The notes under the pieces are model-generated. The model worked only from the letters and a program-made list of their open reading frames with translations, had not been told where the DNA came from and ran no database searches. Both the position numbers and the translations under genes were made by a program. DNA of 64,000 nucleotides from positions 62,001-126,000 of the forward strand of contig JAHDYR010000031.1 in the NCBI GenBank assembly GCA_019828565.1, in the 5' to 3' direction. Numbering within the stretch: position 1 is the first letter of the stretch; each line of letters starts with the position of its first letter. Origin of the DNA: Carpediemonas membranifera (Eukaryota; Fornicata). Below are positions 53,067-62,349 of the stretch, piece after piece.

Positions 53067-56000
53067 ATGGACGCCGCCTACTTTACAGCAATTCTAGACC
53101 ATTTGGGCTTCTTATCACCCCATTCGCCCTATATCGTGGAGATGCAGGAGCGCATCGGCCACTGCCGCATCTTCGAGTTCCTAGAGCGCTTCTTCAGCAA
53201 CACACAACCACACAATAGCGCACAGTTCGTGATAGACTACATTATGATCACAATCTCCTCTCTGTTCGAGGACATAGACCGGTTCCTCGCCTTCGTGGAC
53301 CAGACAGGGCCCCGGTTCTTCCAACAACCCATGGCCAAGGCCGTGTGCGCCTCCATATGCGCCAACATACCATATGTCGAGTCCTGCGTCGACCTTGCTC
53401 TCTCTGACGTCGCCAACATCACCGTCGAGGCGCTGCGACAGTACTACCCCACCAACGACGGCGGGCTGCTCCGGCTCCGGTCGATGGAGGTCTGCAACAC
53501 GCTGAGGCCCCTTGTGGACGAGGCTACCGTCGAGTCGCTGTGCGGCGTGGTGGAGAACTCCCGCATGCTGGTGCTCTACGGGCCCGAGAAGAACTTCCTC
53601 GCGCACACCGTCGCTTCAGCCATGGCGGCCCGGAAAGAGTACGACGTGGTCATGTACCTGCCCCTCAAGTCCGTACCCACTCTGGCGCCCAGCCACAACG
53701 CCTGCGAGGGCCTCCAGCAGCTCGCCCTCCAGGTCATGCTCGACCGGACCGAGGCCGCCGGGACGGGCACCACGACGACACGGCGGGGCTACGGAGAGGG
53801 CGAGTGCCACGTCGACTTCTTCCAGACGGGCATCAGCGACTGCCCCCCGCAGTTCACCCCGCTGCGGGTGTACAGCGAGACGAGGGTCCACTTCCTTACC
53901 GCCATCGCCGCACAGAAGAGGGTGCTGCTCGTGCTGGGCAACATGGACGCCGCCGACGCCCTCTCGTTTCTCCCCACGGACACGCTGGTGAAGGGGGCCC
54001 ACGACGTCGACGTCATCATCACTACGGAGACCCCAGAGTCCTTCCACTCCCTCGACCAGGAGGACGGCGACGACACAGACCTCGCCTCCATCGTCAACAG
54101 CGCCGCGGTGTGCGTCCCGAGTCTTGTCGACGACCCGCCGTCCATCGCCCCGCTGGACACCCTCCCCGCCACCGAACGGGACATGCTGCTGGCCCTGGCC
54201 GCCGTCTCGGCAATGCACTGGGTCTCCGTCCCCGAGCTGGGCTTTATCATGTCCGACCTGCACTCCTTTGGCCCAGGCGAGCTCGGTACGGCATTAGAGA
54301 CGATGCTCATGCGGGACACGAACCTCGAGGTGCTCCCCGACGGCAATGTCTGCAACGACGTCCTCAAGGCCCACGTCAGCGGGGGCCGTGTGACCCGGGT
54401 CACGCTGACGACGACCGCCCGCCGACACGTGGCCGCCACGAACGACGAGGACATCGGTAAGACCGCCATGCTGTTCGCGAAGAGGGCCGACTCGCTGTAC
54501 GTCGCGCTGCTCGGCATCATGTCACACGCCACGATCTCGGTCATCCCACTCGTACCCCTAGTCGGCCCAGCCCGGAGAGCGTTCGACGGCGACCCGACCG
54601 GCACCGCCCGGCGGGCCCTCGCTGCCTTCATCGGGACGGTGGGCCACACGGCGCTGAGTGTCGCCGTCCGGGGCCACGACAGCCGCGGGATGCCGTGGAC
54701 GTCGTGCTCTCTGCTGATGCGGACACTGTGCTGGGGCCTGCAGACGGCCGTCTCCCCCATCCACGCGGCCACCTTCCTCACCAGGGCGGCCCTGGGCGTG
54801 CTGGACTTCCTCGACCGGCGGCCCCTCCACACCCTGCCTGACTACACGACGGCCGAGCTCGGGACCGTGCTCGACCGGGCCGTCGCCCTGACGCCGCTGC
54901 ACACCATGCCCGCAGAGCTCGCCTCCATCGAGCACGGCTGCCCAGTGACGACCCTCCACCGCCTCCTCGTCGAGCTCGGCTTCCGGATGCTGGCCATGTC
55001 CGAACAGGCCAAGGCCGAGCAGCTGTTCCTGGCAGTGCTAGGCCAGGAGACGACCGCAGCCCGGCTCAGAGGCCCCACCGGCGACACCATGACCCTCAAG
55101 AACGGCCGGCCGCGGGGTGCAGACCTGGCCGACCTGACCCCACCTACACTGACGTCACCTATGCTCGAGATCGTCACCAAGAAGCGCGACCCGCACCTGC
55201 TATCGTCCCCCATCGCCACCGAGGCCGTTCTGGGCGTGGCCATCATCTATGCTCGGGCGGAGGCCTGGTCCCCGGCCCTTGCCCTGCTGGCGACAGTCCA
55301 CACGGCCCTGCAGCCCCCCGCCTCGCCCGTCCGCCGGGCCCTGGCGGAGACGTACTATGCTGGTGCACTCGCGGTGTCGAACTCGCCCGTACTGTCCCAG
55401 CTACTCTTCATCATGCCGACCCGGCGCCGCCAGCTCACCATCCAGCGGGCACCGCACGTGTCTTTCTCCGAGAAGGCCGGGACGCTATCCTTTGCCGAGG
55501 AGCGGGCCGAGGCGGCCGTAATGATGGCCCAGGCTGTCGGGGACCTCGACCTGGTCGCGTCCTGCATTTCACTGATGGCCGCTATCCGGGTCCTCGCTGT
55601 GTTCGCTGGGGTCCACAGCCGCATGAAGCGATTCGAACCGTGGGAGCTCACCACCGACGCGCTGCTGGAACCCGTGCGGCAGGTTGAGCTCGACCTGGAC
55701 TTCCTCGTCAAGCCATACGGCGACGACGAGCCCGAGAACTCCCACGCCCGGGCCAAGGTGCTGCTGGGCGAGCTGTGCGGCCACATAGCAGACACCCTGG
55801 ATGCACTGAGGGCGACCCCGCTCGCGCCCCTCGCCATCGAGTACTACAGGCACCACAAGGGCAGGACGGCCGTGCGAGCCAGTCTGACGGCCCTGCAGGA
55901 CCGGTACGAGGCGACAGATTTCGGGGCGATGGCTCAGGACACCAGGAACGTCGCCGCGTCCATGCTAAGCCGGGCGGCGCTCGCGGCGCTGCACCACTGC

Positions 56001-58085
56001 CCTGGGTCGATGCTGCACTCCCACAGTGTGTCGTCCCTCGCCCGGGTGTTCACGGTGCTCAGGGCGAAGGATGTGTCGTCGTCGGTGGCCGCGATCAACG
56101 GAGAAACGGCCGCCCTCTTCACCGCCCTCATAGCGTGCAGCGGGCCCAAGCACGCCGAGCGACTGACTGCGTACCGGCCCTACCACCACGAGGACGCGCA
56201 TAGTAGAGACCTCCTCCGGGCGCCCATCGAGACGTTCATGTTCCCGGGGTCGAGCGCCGCCTTCTACCGCCAGATGATGGGGGCCGACGGCGACGCCCTC
56301 TATAACGCCACCGTGCTCGATCTCATCGCCCAGAGCCTCGTCGGCAACGAGTGCACGCCGTCCGTGGCCGAGGTAACCGACCATGCAGCCGAGAACTTCT
56401 ACTACCGCTGCATGGCGGCGGCACATTGGCTCGTGTCGGCGACCGGGGGCGACGCCGACCCAGCATCGGCCAGTCCGCGGGTGTTCTCGTCCGTGGCGGC
56501 GCTGCTGTCCAATCCAGACGTGCTCCAGGCGATCAAGGAGCGCTGTCTCGACGCCATAGCCCCTGAGTCGACGCTGGGCCGCATGCAGACCGCGGAGATG
56601 ACGTGGGAGGATGTCAACGACGCCATGGACGGCAAGCTCACCGCCCGGAAGCGGACCAGCATCACAGAAGGCCGCCGCGTCGTCGGCTCCGCTGTCTCGG
56701 ACGTGTTCTCGACGGTGCACGTGGTCGACAGTCACCTCCAGCACATGTGCGACGTCCTCGACATCGACCCCGCCACCATCTGCCCCGCGGCCGGCATCGT
56801 CGAGAACTCCAGGCCTGGGCGGGTTGTGCTGACGGTCGAGACCCTCGCTGCGGCCATCAGCGGTTTCCTCCAGAAGAACAGCGTCACCGAGACGGTCATC
56901 GGGTCGACCAAGGTGACCGTCACCCAGGACCACTTCGCGCACGGGGAGACCGCCCCTGACATCCTCACCCCAGACGAGGCCCGGCAGGTGTGGCCCACCC
57001 CCACCCCCGCTATGGTGGCCGAGTGCAAGCGGATGATACGGCAGACGGACTCGCATGGCAAGCTCTTCCTCGGCGACCTTATGCGCAGCGCCCCGCTAGC
57101 GTTCTTCTGCGCGGGCATGCCCGGGCTTGACCGGTCGGACTTCACCCTGGCCGAGGTCGAGATGAGCAAGACGGTGGTCCAACTCGCACGGGCGTCCATC
57201 GACCATATCGTCAACGGCGTCCCCGCTATCGCTGCCCCCGCCGACGTCGACGACCTGGACGAGACGGCCCCCATCCCCGACGCGGCCCCCCGGTCTCTGT
57301 CGGACCCGCTCATGGTCGCTCCTGCCCTGCTGCATCTGTCCCGGCTGCTGGTGCACAATACGGCCCACAGCCCGAGACTCGCGGTGGCCAACTACAGCGG
57401 CGTTGTGATGACGGCGCTGCGGTTCTGGGCCTCGGTCGACGACTCGGATCGCATCCTGGCCCATGGTAGCACGTGTCTGACGTCTGAGCTGCAGCTGGTG
57501 ACCGATTGGACCGCCCTGGACCACCCCAAGGGCAAGACTCCCGCCCGGGGGAACGACAGCCGCCTCCTGATCCTCTACTACTGCGCAGTCCTCATCCACA
57601 ACCTCGACACCGTCGCCGCGAGCATCCTCGCCGAGCCGACCCGCATGGAGGGTCTCGCCGTCGACGTGCCCAGCGTCATGGACAGCCTGCGGCTCGACGC
57701 CGAGGAGGTCAGCCGCATGCTTGAGTTTTCGAAGCTCTCCCGGGCCGCGACGCAGGCTTCCTCTCTCGTGACGACGTGTGCCAATAAGACGCTGTTCCAG
57801 GCCCGAGCCCCGCGCAGTCCCCAGCTGGTGACTCTGGGCCTGATGGCGCATGCCACGACGCAGCTCATCACGACTGTCGGACTTATTGGTCAGCCGGAGG
57901 AGGACGAGGACGCCGTCGAGGAGGCCTTTGAGGACGCCATCGCCGCCCTGGAGAAGGCCCGCGCCCTCATGGTCGAGTGCGGCGACAAGGAGATGGACGC
58001 TATGATCGCGGGTGCCGTGAAGGAGGCCAAGACCCGCCTGGAGGCGTACACGGCCGAGCTGGAGGAGCTCCCGACGCTCTTCTGA
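53067..58085 (+). CDS. Large STAND-like protein with degenerate P-loop and helical repeats
   Basis: A 1672-aa protein. Residues 1-130 are helical and death-fold-like in size and pattern. From ~160 an NB-ARC-like domain begins: MLVLYGPEKNFLAHTVASAM sits where GxGGxGKT should be but lacks the glycines and the GKT. KRVLLVLGNMDAADAL (near residue 290) resembles Walker B LLVLDDV with the Asp replaced by Gly, and DVDVIITTETPE resembles sensor-1 TTR. The remaining ~1300 residues are helical, TPR-like, with a final acidic helix pair. STAND proteins such as APAF1 and plant NLRs are signalling switches; this one probably cannot hydrolyse ATP. The family call is by pattern only. Confidence 0.5.
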   Translation: MDAAYFTAILDHLGFLSPHSPYIVEMQERIGHCRIFEFLERFFSNTQPHNSAQFVIDYIMITISSLFEDIDRFLAFVDQTGPRFFQQPMAKAVCASICANIPYVESCVDLALSDVANITVEALRQYYPTNDGGLLRLRSMEVCNTLRPLVDEATVESLCGVVENSRMLVLYGPEKNFLAHTVASAMAARKEYDVVMYLPLKSVPTLAPSHNACEGLQQLALQVMLDRTEAAGTGTTTTRRGYGEGECHVDFFQTGISDCPPQFTPLRVYSETRVHFLTAIAAQKRVLLVLGNMDAADALSFLPTDTLVKGAHDVDVIITTETPESFHSLDQEDGDDTDLASIVNSAAVCVPSLVDDPPSIAPLDTLPATERDMLLALAAVSAMHWVSVPELGFIMSDLHSFGPGELGTALETMLMRDTNLEVLPDGNVCNDVLKAHVSGGRVTRVTLTTTARRHVAATNDEDIGKTAMLFAKRADSLYVALLGIMSHATISVIPLVPLVGPARRAFDGDPTGTARRALAAFIGTVGHTALSVAVRGHDSRGMPWTSCSLLMRTLCWGLQTAVSPIHAATFLTRAALGVLDFLDRRPLHTLPDYTTAELGTVLDRAVALTPLHTMPAELASIEHGCPVTTLHRLLVELGFRMLAMSEQAKAEQLFLAVLGQETTAARLRGPTGDTMTLKNGRPRGADLADLTPPTLTSPMLEIVTKKRDPHLLSSPIATEAVLGVAIIYARAEAWSPALALLATVHTALQPPASPVRRALAETYYAGALAVSNSPVLSQLLFIMPTRRRQLTIQRAPHVSFSEKAGTLSFAEERAEAAVMMAQAVGDLDLVASCISLMAAIRVLAVFAGVHSRMKRFEPWELTTDALLEPVRQVELDLDFLVKPYGDDEPENSHARAKVLLGELCGHIADTLDALRATPLAPLAIEYYRHHKGRTAVRASLTALQDRYEATDFGAMAQDTRNVAASMLSRAALAALHHCPGSMLHSHSVSSLARVFTVLRAKDVSSSVAAINGETAALFTALIACSGPKHAERLTAYRPYHHEDAHSRDLLRAPIETFMFPGSSAAFYRQMMGADGDALYNATVLDLIAQSLVGNECTPSVAEVTDHAAENFYYRCMAAAHWLVSATGGDADPASASPRVFSSVAALLSNPDVLQAIKERCLDAIAPESTLGRMQTAEMTWEDVNDAMDGKLTARKRTSITEGRRVVGSAVSDVFSTVHVVDSHLQHMCDVLDIDPATICPAAGIVENSRPGRVVLTVETLAAAISGFLQKNSVTETVIGSTKVTVTQDHFAHGETAPDILTPDEARQVWPTPTPAMVAECKRMIRQTDSHGKLFLGDLMRSAPLAFFCAGMPGLDRSDFTLAEVEMSKTVVQLARASIDHIVNGVPAIAAPADVDDLDETAPIPDAAPRSLSDPLMVAPALLHLSRLLVHNTAHSPRLAVANYSGVVMTALRFWASVDDSDRILAHGSTCLTSELQLVTDWTALDHPKGKTPARGNDSRLLILYYCAVLIHNLDTVAASILAEPTRMEGLAVDVPSVMDSLRLDAEEVSRMLEFSKLSRAATQASSLVTTCANKTLFQARAPRSPQLVTLGLMAHATTQLITTVGLIGQPEEDEDAVEEAFEDAIAALEKARALMVECGDKEMDAMIAGAVKEAKTRLEAYTAELEELPTLF

Positions 58086-58117
58086 TAGGTAGATTGATAA
58101 ATATTTGAATTACTCAT

Positions 58118-59026
58118 TTAGATGTCGAGTCCGGATGGCCGGAATGTTTTGATCGGGATCCTTTCAGTCAGCATGTGCCCGCTCTCGAGCAGCACCGCAA
58201 TCACCACCTCAAAGCCGACCTTGAAGCGGTTGGTCTTCATCGTTGGAGCACAGAACTTGCGGGGGAAGTCCATGTACAGCGGTATCGGCACGCCGCGGCA
58301 GACGTCGCCGATGGCCGCCTGCAGGTTCTGGATCTCACTTCGCTCGGACTTGGGTACGCCGTCGACGGACTCGTCCCGCACCAGCTGCAGCTCGATGCTC
58401 TGGATAGGGTCCTCGGACTCGTGCACGATGATGTGGCCCGTCAGCGGTCTGTTCAGCGGGCACACGATGGAGTCAAGCCGGCCGCTGATGCTGAAGTCGC
58501 CGATGGTGGCTGAGGCCGGCAGCGAGTCCCGCTTGACCTCGAAGGAGAGGGGCTTGGGCTCTAGATCCGTCCGCTTTGTCGGAACCTCTATGATGAAGCT
58601 GGTCTTCTGCACGAAGGGCTCGCTGCCGAGCAGGTGAAGCCTCGCCTCGACAAAATAAGACACTGACACCCATACGCCGCGGTAGGTCTCGTACAGCTCG
58701 TTGCCCTCCAGAGCCTTGGTGGGGATCTCGAACTTGATTGTGTTCTTTCCGGGCTTAAGCTCGCCCTCGGTGATGAGAACGCCCTCGTAAGAAAGGATAT
58801 CAACAGTCTTATAGCTGGGACTGACTTCTACGAGATCCTCGTCTGGACTATCCATGTTTCTAATGGCGATGCGGCCTGTAGCAATGAGATGGAGGCCCTT
58901 ATGCATCAGGCTCCCGCTGGAGATGTTGATTGTCACGCAGCCCGTCACCACGTCTCCTACACGATAGATGGCGTCCGGCCTATCAAGAGTTATGTCGAAA
59001 GATGATTTCCCTTGCCGCTGAGCCAT
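58118..59026 (-). CDS. VPS26C: VPS26C (DSCR3), retriever complex subunit
   Basis: A 302-aa arrestin-fold protein. DITLDRPDAIYRVGDVVTG, NELYETYRGVWVSVSYFVEA, PLTGHIIV and IQSIELQLVR fit DSCR3. EIQNLQAAIGDVCRGVPIPLYMDFPR and TNRFKVGFEVVIAVLLESGHMLTERIPIK line up end to end with the human protein. VPS26C joins VPS35L and VPS29 in retriever, which recycles cargo from endosomes to the cell surface without retromer. Its presence distinguishes this from retromer VPS26A/B. Full length. The two genes 58085 and 58118 converge with only 32 nt between stops, so their 3' ends must overlap. Confidence 0.94.
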   Translation of the reverse strand: MAQRQGKSSFDITLDRPDAIYRVGDVVTGCVTINISSGSLMHKGLHLIATGRIAIRNMDSPDEDLVEVSPSYKTVDILSYEGVLITEGELKPGKNTIKFEIPTKALEGNELYETYRGVWVSVSYFVEARLHLLGSEPFVQKTSFIIEVPTKRTDLEPKPLSFEVKRDSLPASATIGDFSISGRLDSIVCPLNRPLTGHIIVHESEDPIQSIELQLVRDESVDGVPKSERSEIQNLQAAIGDVCRGVPIPLYMDFPRKFCAPTMKTNRFKVGFEVVIAVLLESGHMLTERIPIKTFRPSGLDI

Positions 59027-59137
59027 GTTTTAATTTGCTGACTTCCGGACTCCTTAAAGTGCTGCTCGTTCTTCCAGCCTGCACACCATCGTGTCTGTGG
59101 TAGATGGGTCCTTTGAAGTGCTCATAACCGCATGATT

Positions 59138-61855
59138 TTACTCGGATTCATCCTCTTCCGGCGCCCGCTTCTCACCGTCGACCTGGAGGGCCTTTCGCCG
59201 CCGCTCATCGGTCTTCTCGGTCTCAGCGCCCCAGATCTCTCCAAGAACGCCCGCGTACATGCGCACCAGGCCCCGCAGCTTGGTCTTCAGCATGGCTAAG
59301 CGCTCGTCCGGTCTGATGCTGGCGGCCTTGTCCCCGAGGGCGACGAGCGCGGCGTCCTCCAGGCTGAGGCGCTGCAGCCCGACCGTGATCAGCATGCACG
59401 CGATATTGTCGATCTCCGTGATGCTGTGATCAGTGGGGTCGAGGGGGCTGAGCTGTCTGCCCACGGTGAGGCGGGCCAGGGCGGGCAGCACGTCCATCAC
59501 CTGGCCTGGGTCGATGATCACCTCAGAGGCGTACGCTGTCAGCCGTGCAATGTCCTGCGCCGTCTGCCGCGCGCTGCTGGCCGCCCTGGCCCCGGGCCTG
59601 AGGGCAGCGGCCAGACCGGCCATGTCGATGGTGGTCTCAGCCTCGAAGCATCCAGGGACGTCAAGCAGGACCCTGAGCAGGCCTAGGGGAAGTCGGCTCA
59701 GGGTGGGCGTGGCCAGCTTGGCCGCCAGCCGCCTGACGAACTCCGTCCGGATGGGGGCAACCCAGTCGGTCGACCCGCCCAGCTGCTTCACACACACGAC
59801 GCTGTGCTCGCCAGTCAGTGCTGACGGGGTGTCCGACAGGTACACGGGCGTCAACCCCGCTCTCGTCCAGAACCGGAGCAGCGGCTCGGTCGCCCCGAAC
59901 GACGTGCCGAGCCAGTCGACACTGTCCGGCTCGAGGTCCGCGACGTTCCTCAGAGGCCCGCGCTTACCCGTGCCCTCGGCGCTGATCTGGCCGCGGTAGT
60001 GCCGCTCCAGCAGCCGCAGGGCCATGCTGCCGTAGCCCTTGCCCTGGAAGCTGGGGTGAGCCGCCACCCTGACGACGCGGGCGCCGGTCATGGCGCTGAG
60101 GTCGTTGTTGTGGGCGCCGTATGCACCGGTCAGGGTCCACGGGATGAGGTCGCCCTGGCCCGTCTGGCCCTTGGCGTACAGGGCATCGCGGGCGGCCGGG
60201 GTGATGACGCCCTCGAGCGACACCTGGACGACGCAGACGATGCTGGGGGTGCAGGTGTAGTCGATGAGCACGAACAGCCGCTGCGTGGGTCCGTCGGACA
60301 GCAGCTGCACGTCGCTGGGGCTGAAGCGGTAGTGGGAGGCCGCCAGCAGGCCCATGACGGTGTGCAGCACCTGCTCGCTGAGGACCCCGCGGCACCCGCC
60401 GGAGAAGAGCCAGTCGAGGTCAACCTGGAAGAGGGCGGGCTCGCTGTCGACCGATGGGGCCGCGATCTTGAGGCCTGACTCGGCGCCGACGTCGAGACAC
60501 AGCAGCTTGTACAGCCACGCCTCTACAAAGTCGCCCAGGCCATACCGGATGGGCGCCTTCATGTGGACCTTGACGGCCCCGTCGGTGGCGTCCCTCAGCT
60601 TCAAGGCCAGCGCCCTTCCCGTGCCCTCGTATCCGTTGACAGTGCTGCTGAGGATTATCTTGCCCTGGAAGGCCAGCAAGACCCGCATCGCCGTGGTGGG
60701 GACGGCCGCGGCCTCGTCTACCACGAGCAGCTGGGTCCTGGGGGGTATGGGGCTGTCAGCGGGCTCGAACAGCACTGTCTGGGCCACCCCCGCGGTCACA
60801 TAGACGGCAGTGGTCATGTGGTTGTCCGTAGTAACGCGCACGTCCCCCCGCTCGACGCCCAGGGCCCGCAGACCGCGTTGGGTGAACCGGAAGACCTCCT
60901 GGACTGAGTCGGGGGTCATTGCGGCGACCGTGACGAAACCCACCCCCGCCTTGAGGGCAGCGGCGACAGTAAGACCGACAGCCGCGCTCTTCCCACGGCC
61001 ACGGTCCGCATCGAGGTAAACGATGCGACCCGCCCCGCCGACGCGGGTCTCGGGGTCGACGAAGGGCACTGTCTTCTGCAGAGCCCGGGCCTGATCCTCT
61101 GAGGCGCATAGCCCGACGATCTGGCCGAGCGTCGTGGTCGTATCGGCCTCGGTCCTGATGAGCTCGAAGGAGGCGGCAGCCCTCTTCACCTGGCGGGCCG
61201 TCTCGTCCGGGACCTGCCACGAGGCCTGGCCGGTCTGGTTGGCCACCGACCAGTCCTGGTTGACGACGGTGGTGACGGGGCACTCGCCGAGGCCGGCCGC
61301 GAGCCGACGGTTGAAGCGGTTCACCGCGGTGCAGCCCTCCACGGCCGTCGTCATCCTGCCAGTGGACTCGGCAACGACATCAGCAAGCTGCCCCACCTCC
61401 TGCATGCCCTCGAGCAACAGGACGACGACACCGCCGCCGGACACGCACTCAACAACGCGTGCAAGGGCGTTGGGTGAGATCGCCGCCGGATCGTCGAGGA
61501 CGAGGAAGTTGTATGTCCTTCCGAGGATCCTATTGGTCTTGGAGTACTTGACACTCTCGATCTGGCTGGGCAGCAGGCCGTGGCTCTTCTTCTGGGTCCG
61601 AGGATCCTGCTCCTTGAAGCACCACAGCACGTCCATCGGACGGAAATCGTAATCCGGCGTCTTAGCTAGCCTGTGTGCTCTATAGGTTTCATACAGAGTC
61701 CCGAGCTTATCTATTGTGTGCTCGCCCAAGAGCACAAAGAGGGAGCGATAGTTCACGCCAATACAGTGCTTAATGCAATCAGAGATGTATCCATTCGACA
61801 GAGGAGCACTTGATACACCCTTGCCTTTCTCCTTGCGCTTCTCGTCGCGGGCCAT
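59138..61855 (-). CDS. NAT10: RNA cytidine acetyltransferase NAT10/Kre33/TmcA
   Basis: A 905-aa protein. It makes N4-acetylcytidine in 18S rRNA and in tRNA-Ser/Leu, in the nucleolus, using acetyl-CoA and ATP. The TmcA-type N-terminal domain (HCIGVNYRSLFVLLGEHT) is followed by the helicase-like module with Walker A DRGRGKSA (284-291) and LLVVDEAAAVP as Walker B. The GNAT domain has VRVAAHPSFQGKGYGSMALRLLERHY, binding acetyl-CoA, and the C-terminal helical region is present. Slightly shorter than animal NAT10 (about 1020 aa). Two long antisense frames over it are shadows. Confidence 0.97.
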   Translation of the reverse strand: MARDEKRKEKGKGVSSAPLSNGYISDCIKHCIGVNYRSLFVLLGEHTIDKLGTLYETYRAHRLAKTPDYDFRPMDVLWCFKEQDPRTQKKSHGLLPSQIESVKYSKTNRILGRTYNFLVLDDPAAISPNALARVVECVSGGGVVVLLLEGMQEVGQLADVVAESTGRMTTAVEGCTAVNRFNRRLAAGLGECPVTTVVNQDWSVANQTGQASWQVPDETARQVKRAAASFELIRTEADTTTTLGQIVGLCASEDQARALQKTVPFVDPETRVGGAGRIVYLDADRGRGKSAAVGLTVAAALKAGVGFVTVAAMTPDSVQEVFRFTQRGLRALGVERGDVRVTTDNHMTTAVYVTAGVAQTVLFEPADSPIPPRTQLLVVDEAAAVPTTAMRVLLAFQGKIILSSTVNGYEGTGRALALKLRDATDGAVKVHMKAPIRYGLGDFVEAWLYKLLCLDVGAESGLKIAAPSVDSEPALFQVDLDWLFSGGCRGVLSEQVLHTVMGLLAASHYRFSPSDVQLLSDGPTQRLFVLIDYTCTPSIVCVVQVSLEGVITPAARDALYAKGQTGQGDLIPWTLTGAYGAHNNDLSAMTGARVVRVAAHPSFQGKGYGSMALRLLERHYRGQISAEGTGKRGPLRNVADLEPDSVDWLGTSFGATEPLLRFWTRAGLTPVYLSDTPSALTGEHSVVCVKQLGGSTDWVAPIRTEFVRRLAAKLATPTLSRLPLGLLRVLLDVPGCFEAETTIDMAGLAAALRPGARAASSARQTAQDIARLTAYASEVIIDPGQVMDVLPALARLTVGRQLSPLDPTDHSITEIDNIACMLITVGLQRLSLEDAALVALGDKAASIRPDERLAMLKTKLRGLVRMYAGVLGEIWGAETEKTDERRRKALQVDGEKRAPEEDESE

Positions 61856-61968
61856 CCAGTCGCTTCATGCATAAACTGCGGCGCGCATCAAACGTCGAGG
61901 ATTGAGTCGCGTCGATGATCACTTGCGCATATGATGCCCCATACACCCTCGGGCAGAGTGATCTCAAT

Positions 61969-61979
61969 GTGCAGTTTAA
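61969..61979 (+). promoter_or_regulatory. GTGCAGTTTAA motif in a divergent promoter
   Basis: An exact match between NAT10 (minus) and the small CFAP141-like gene (plus), 36 nt before the ATG at 62016 and on the same strand as it. Confidence 0.4.
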
Positions 61980-62015
61980 GGCAAAAACTGTGCTGTTGAA
62001 CAGAAATATCCCCAT

Positions 62016-62300
62016 ATGGCTTCTGCATTGAAAGCACGCATAGCTCTCGATTACAAATTGGCTGATGCGACAGAAAATTGCCGTGTAGCCACCAAAAATG
62101 ACATAGTCGCTGCATGGGAAGGTAAGGCCGATCGCAAAGCGGCGTCCCGGCAGGAGCAGAGGGCGCGAGCTCAAATCGAGGAAGGCTACAAGACAGCGCG
62201 AGAGGAGGACATCCAGCGGCGCCGTGAGGAGCTCCGGGCCGTGTTCGAGGCAGACTCGGACCGGTTTGCCGCCCAGATCTCCGCCCTAGCCCGCCGCTGA
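62016..62300 (+). CDS. Small CFAP141-like coiled-coil protein
   Basis: A 94-aa, highly charged, almost fully helical protein. The C-terminal pattern RRREELRAVFEADSDRFAAQISALARR recalls the RxxxLxxLFxxExxxYxxELxxxG ending of CFAP141/C1orf189, a microtubule inner protein of ciliary doublets. The similarity is a short pattern only. It has codon bias, an ATG with GTGCAGTTTAA 36 nt upstream and a TGTATAAATC element after the stop, so I regard it as a real small gene. Confidence 0.5.
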   Translation: MASALKARIALDYKLADATENCRVATKNDIVAAWEGKADRKAASRQEQRARAQIEEGYKTAREEDIQRRREELRAVFEADSDRFAAQISALARR

Positions 62301-62349
62301 GAGCCCCCTGTGTATAAATCGCCTGCATGTTTACTCCGTCGGGCGCCAG

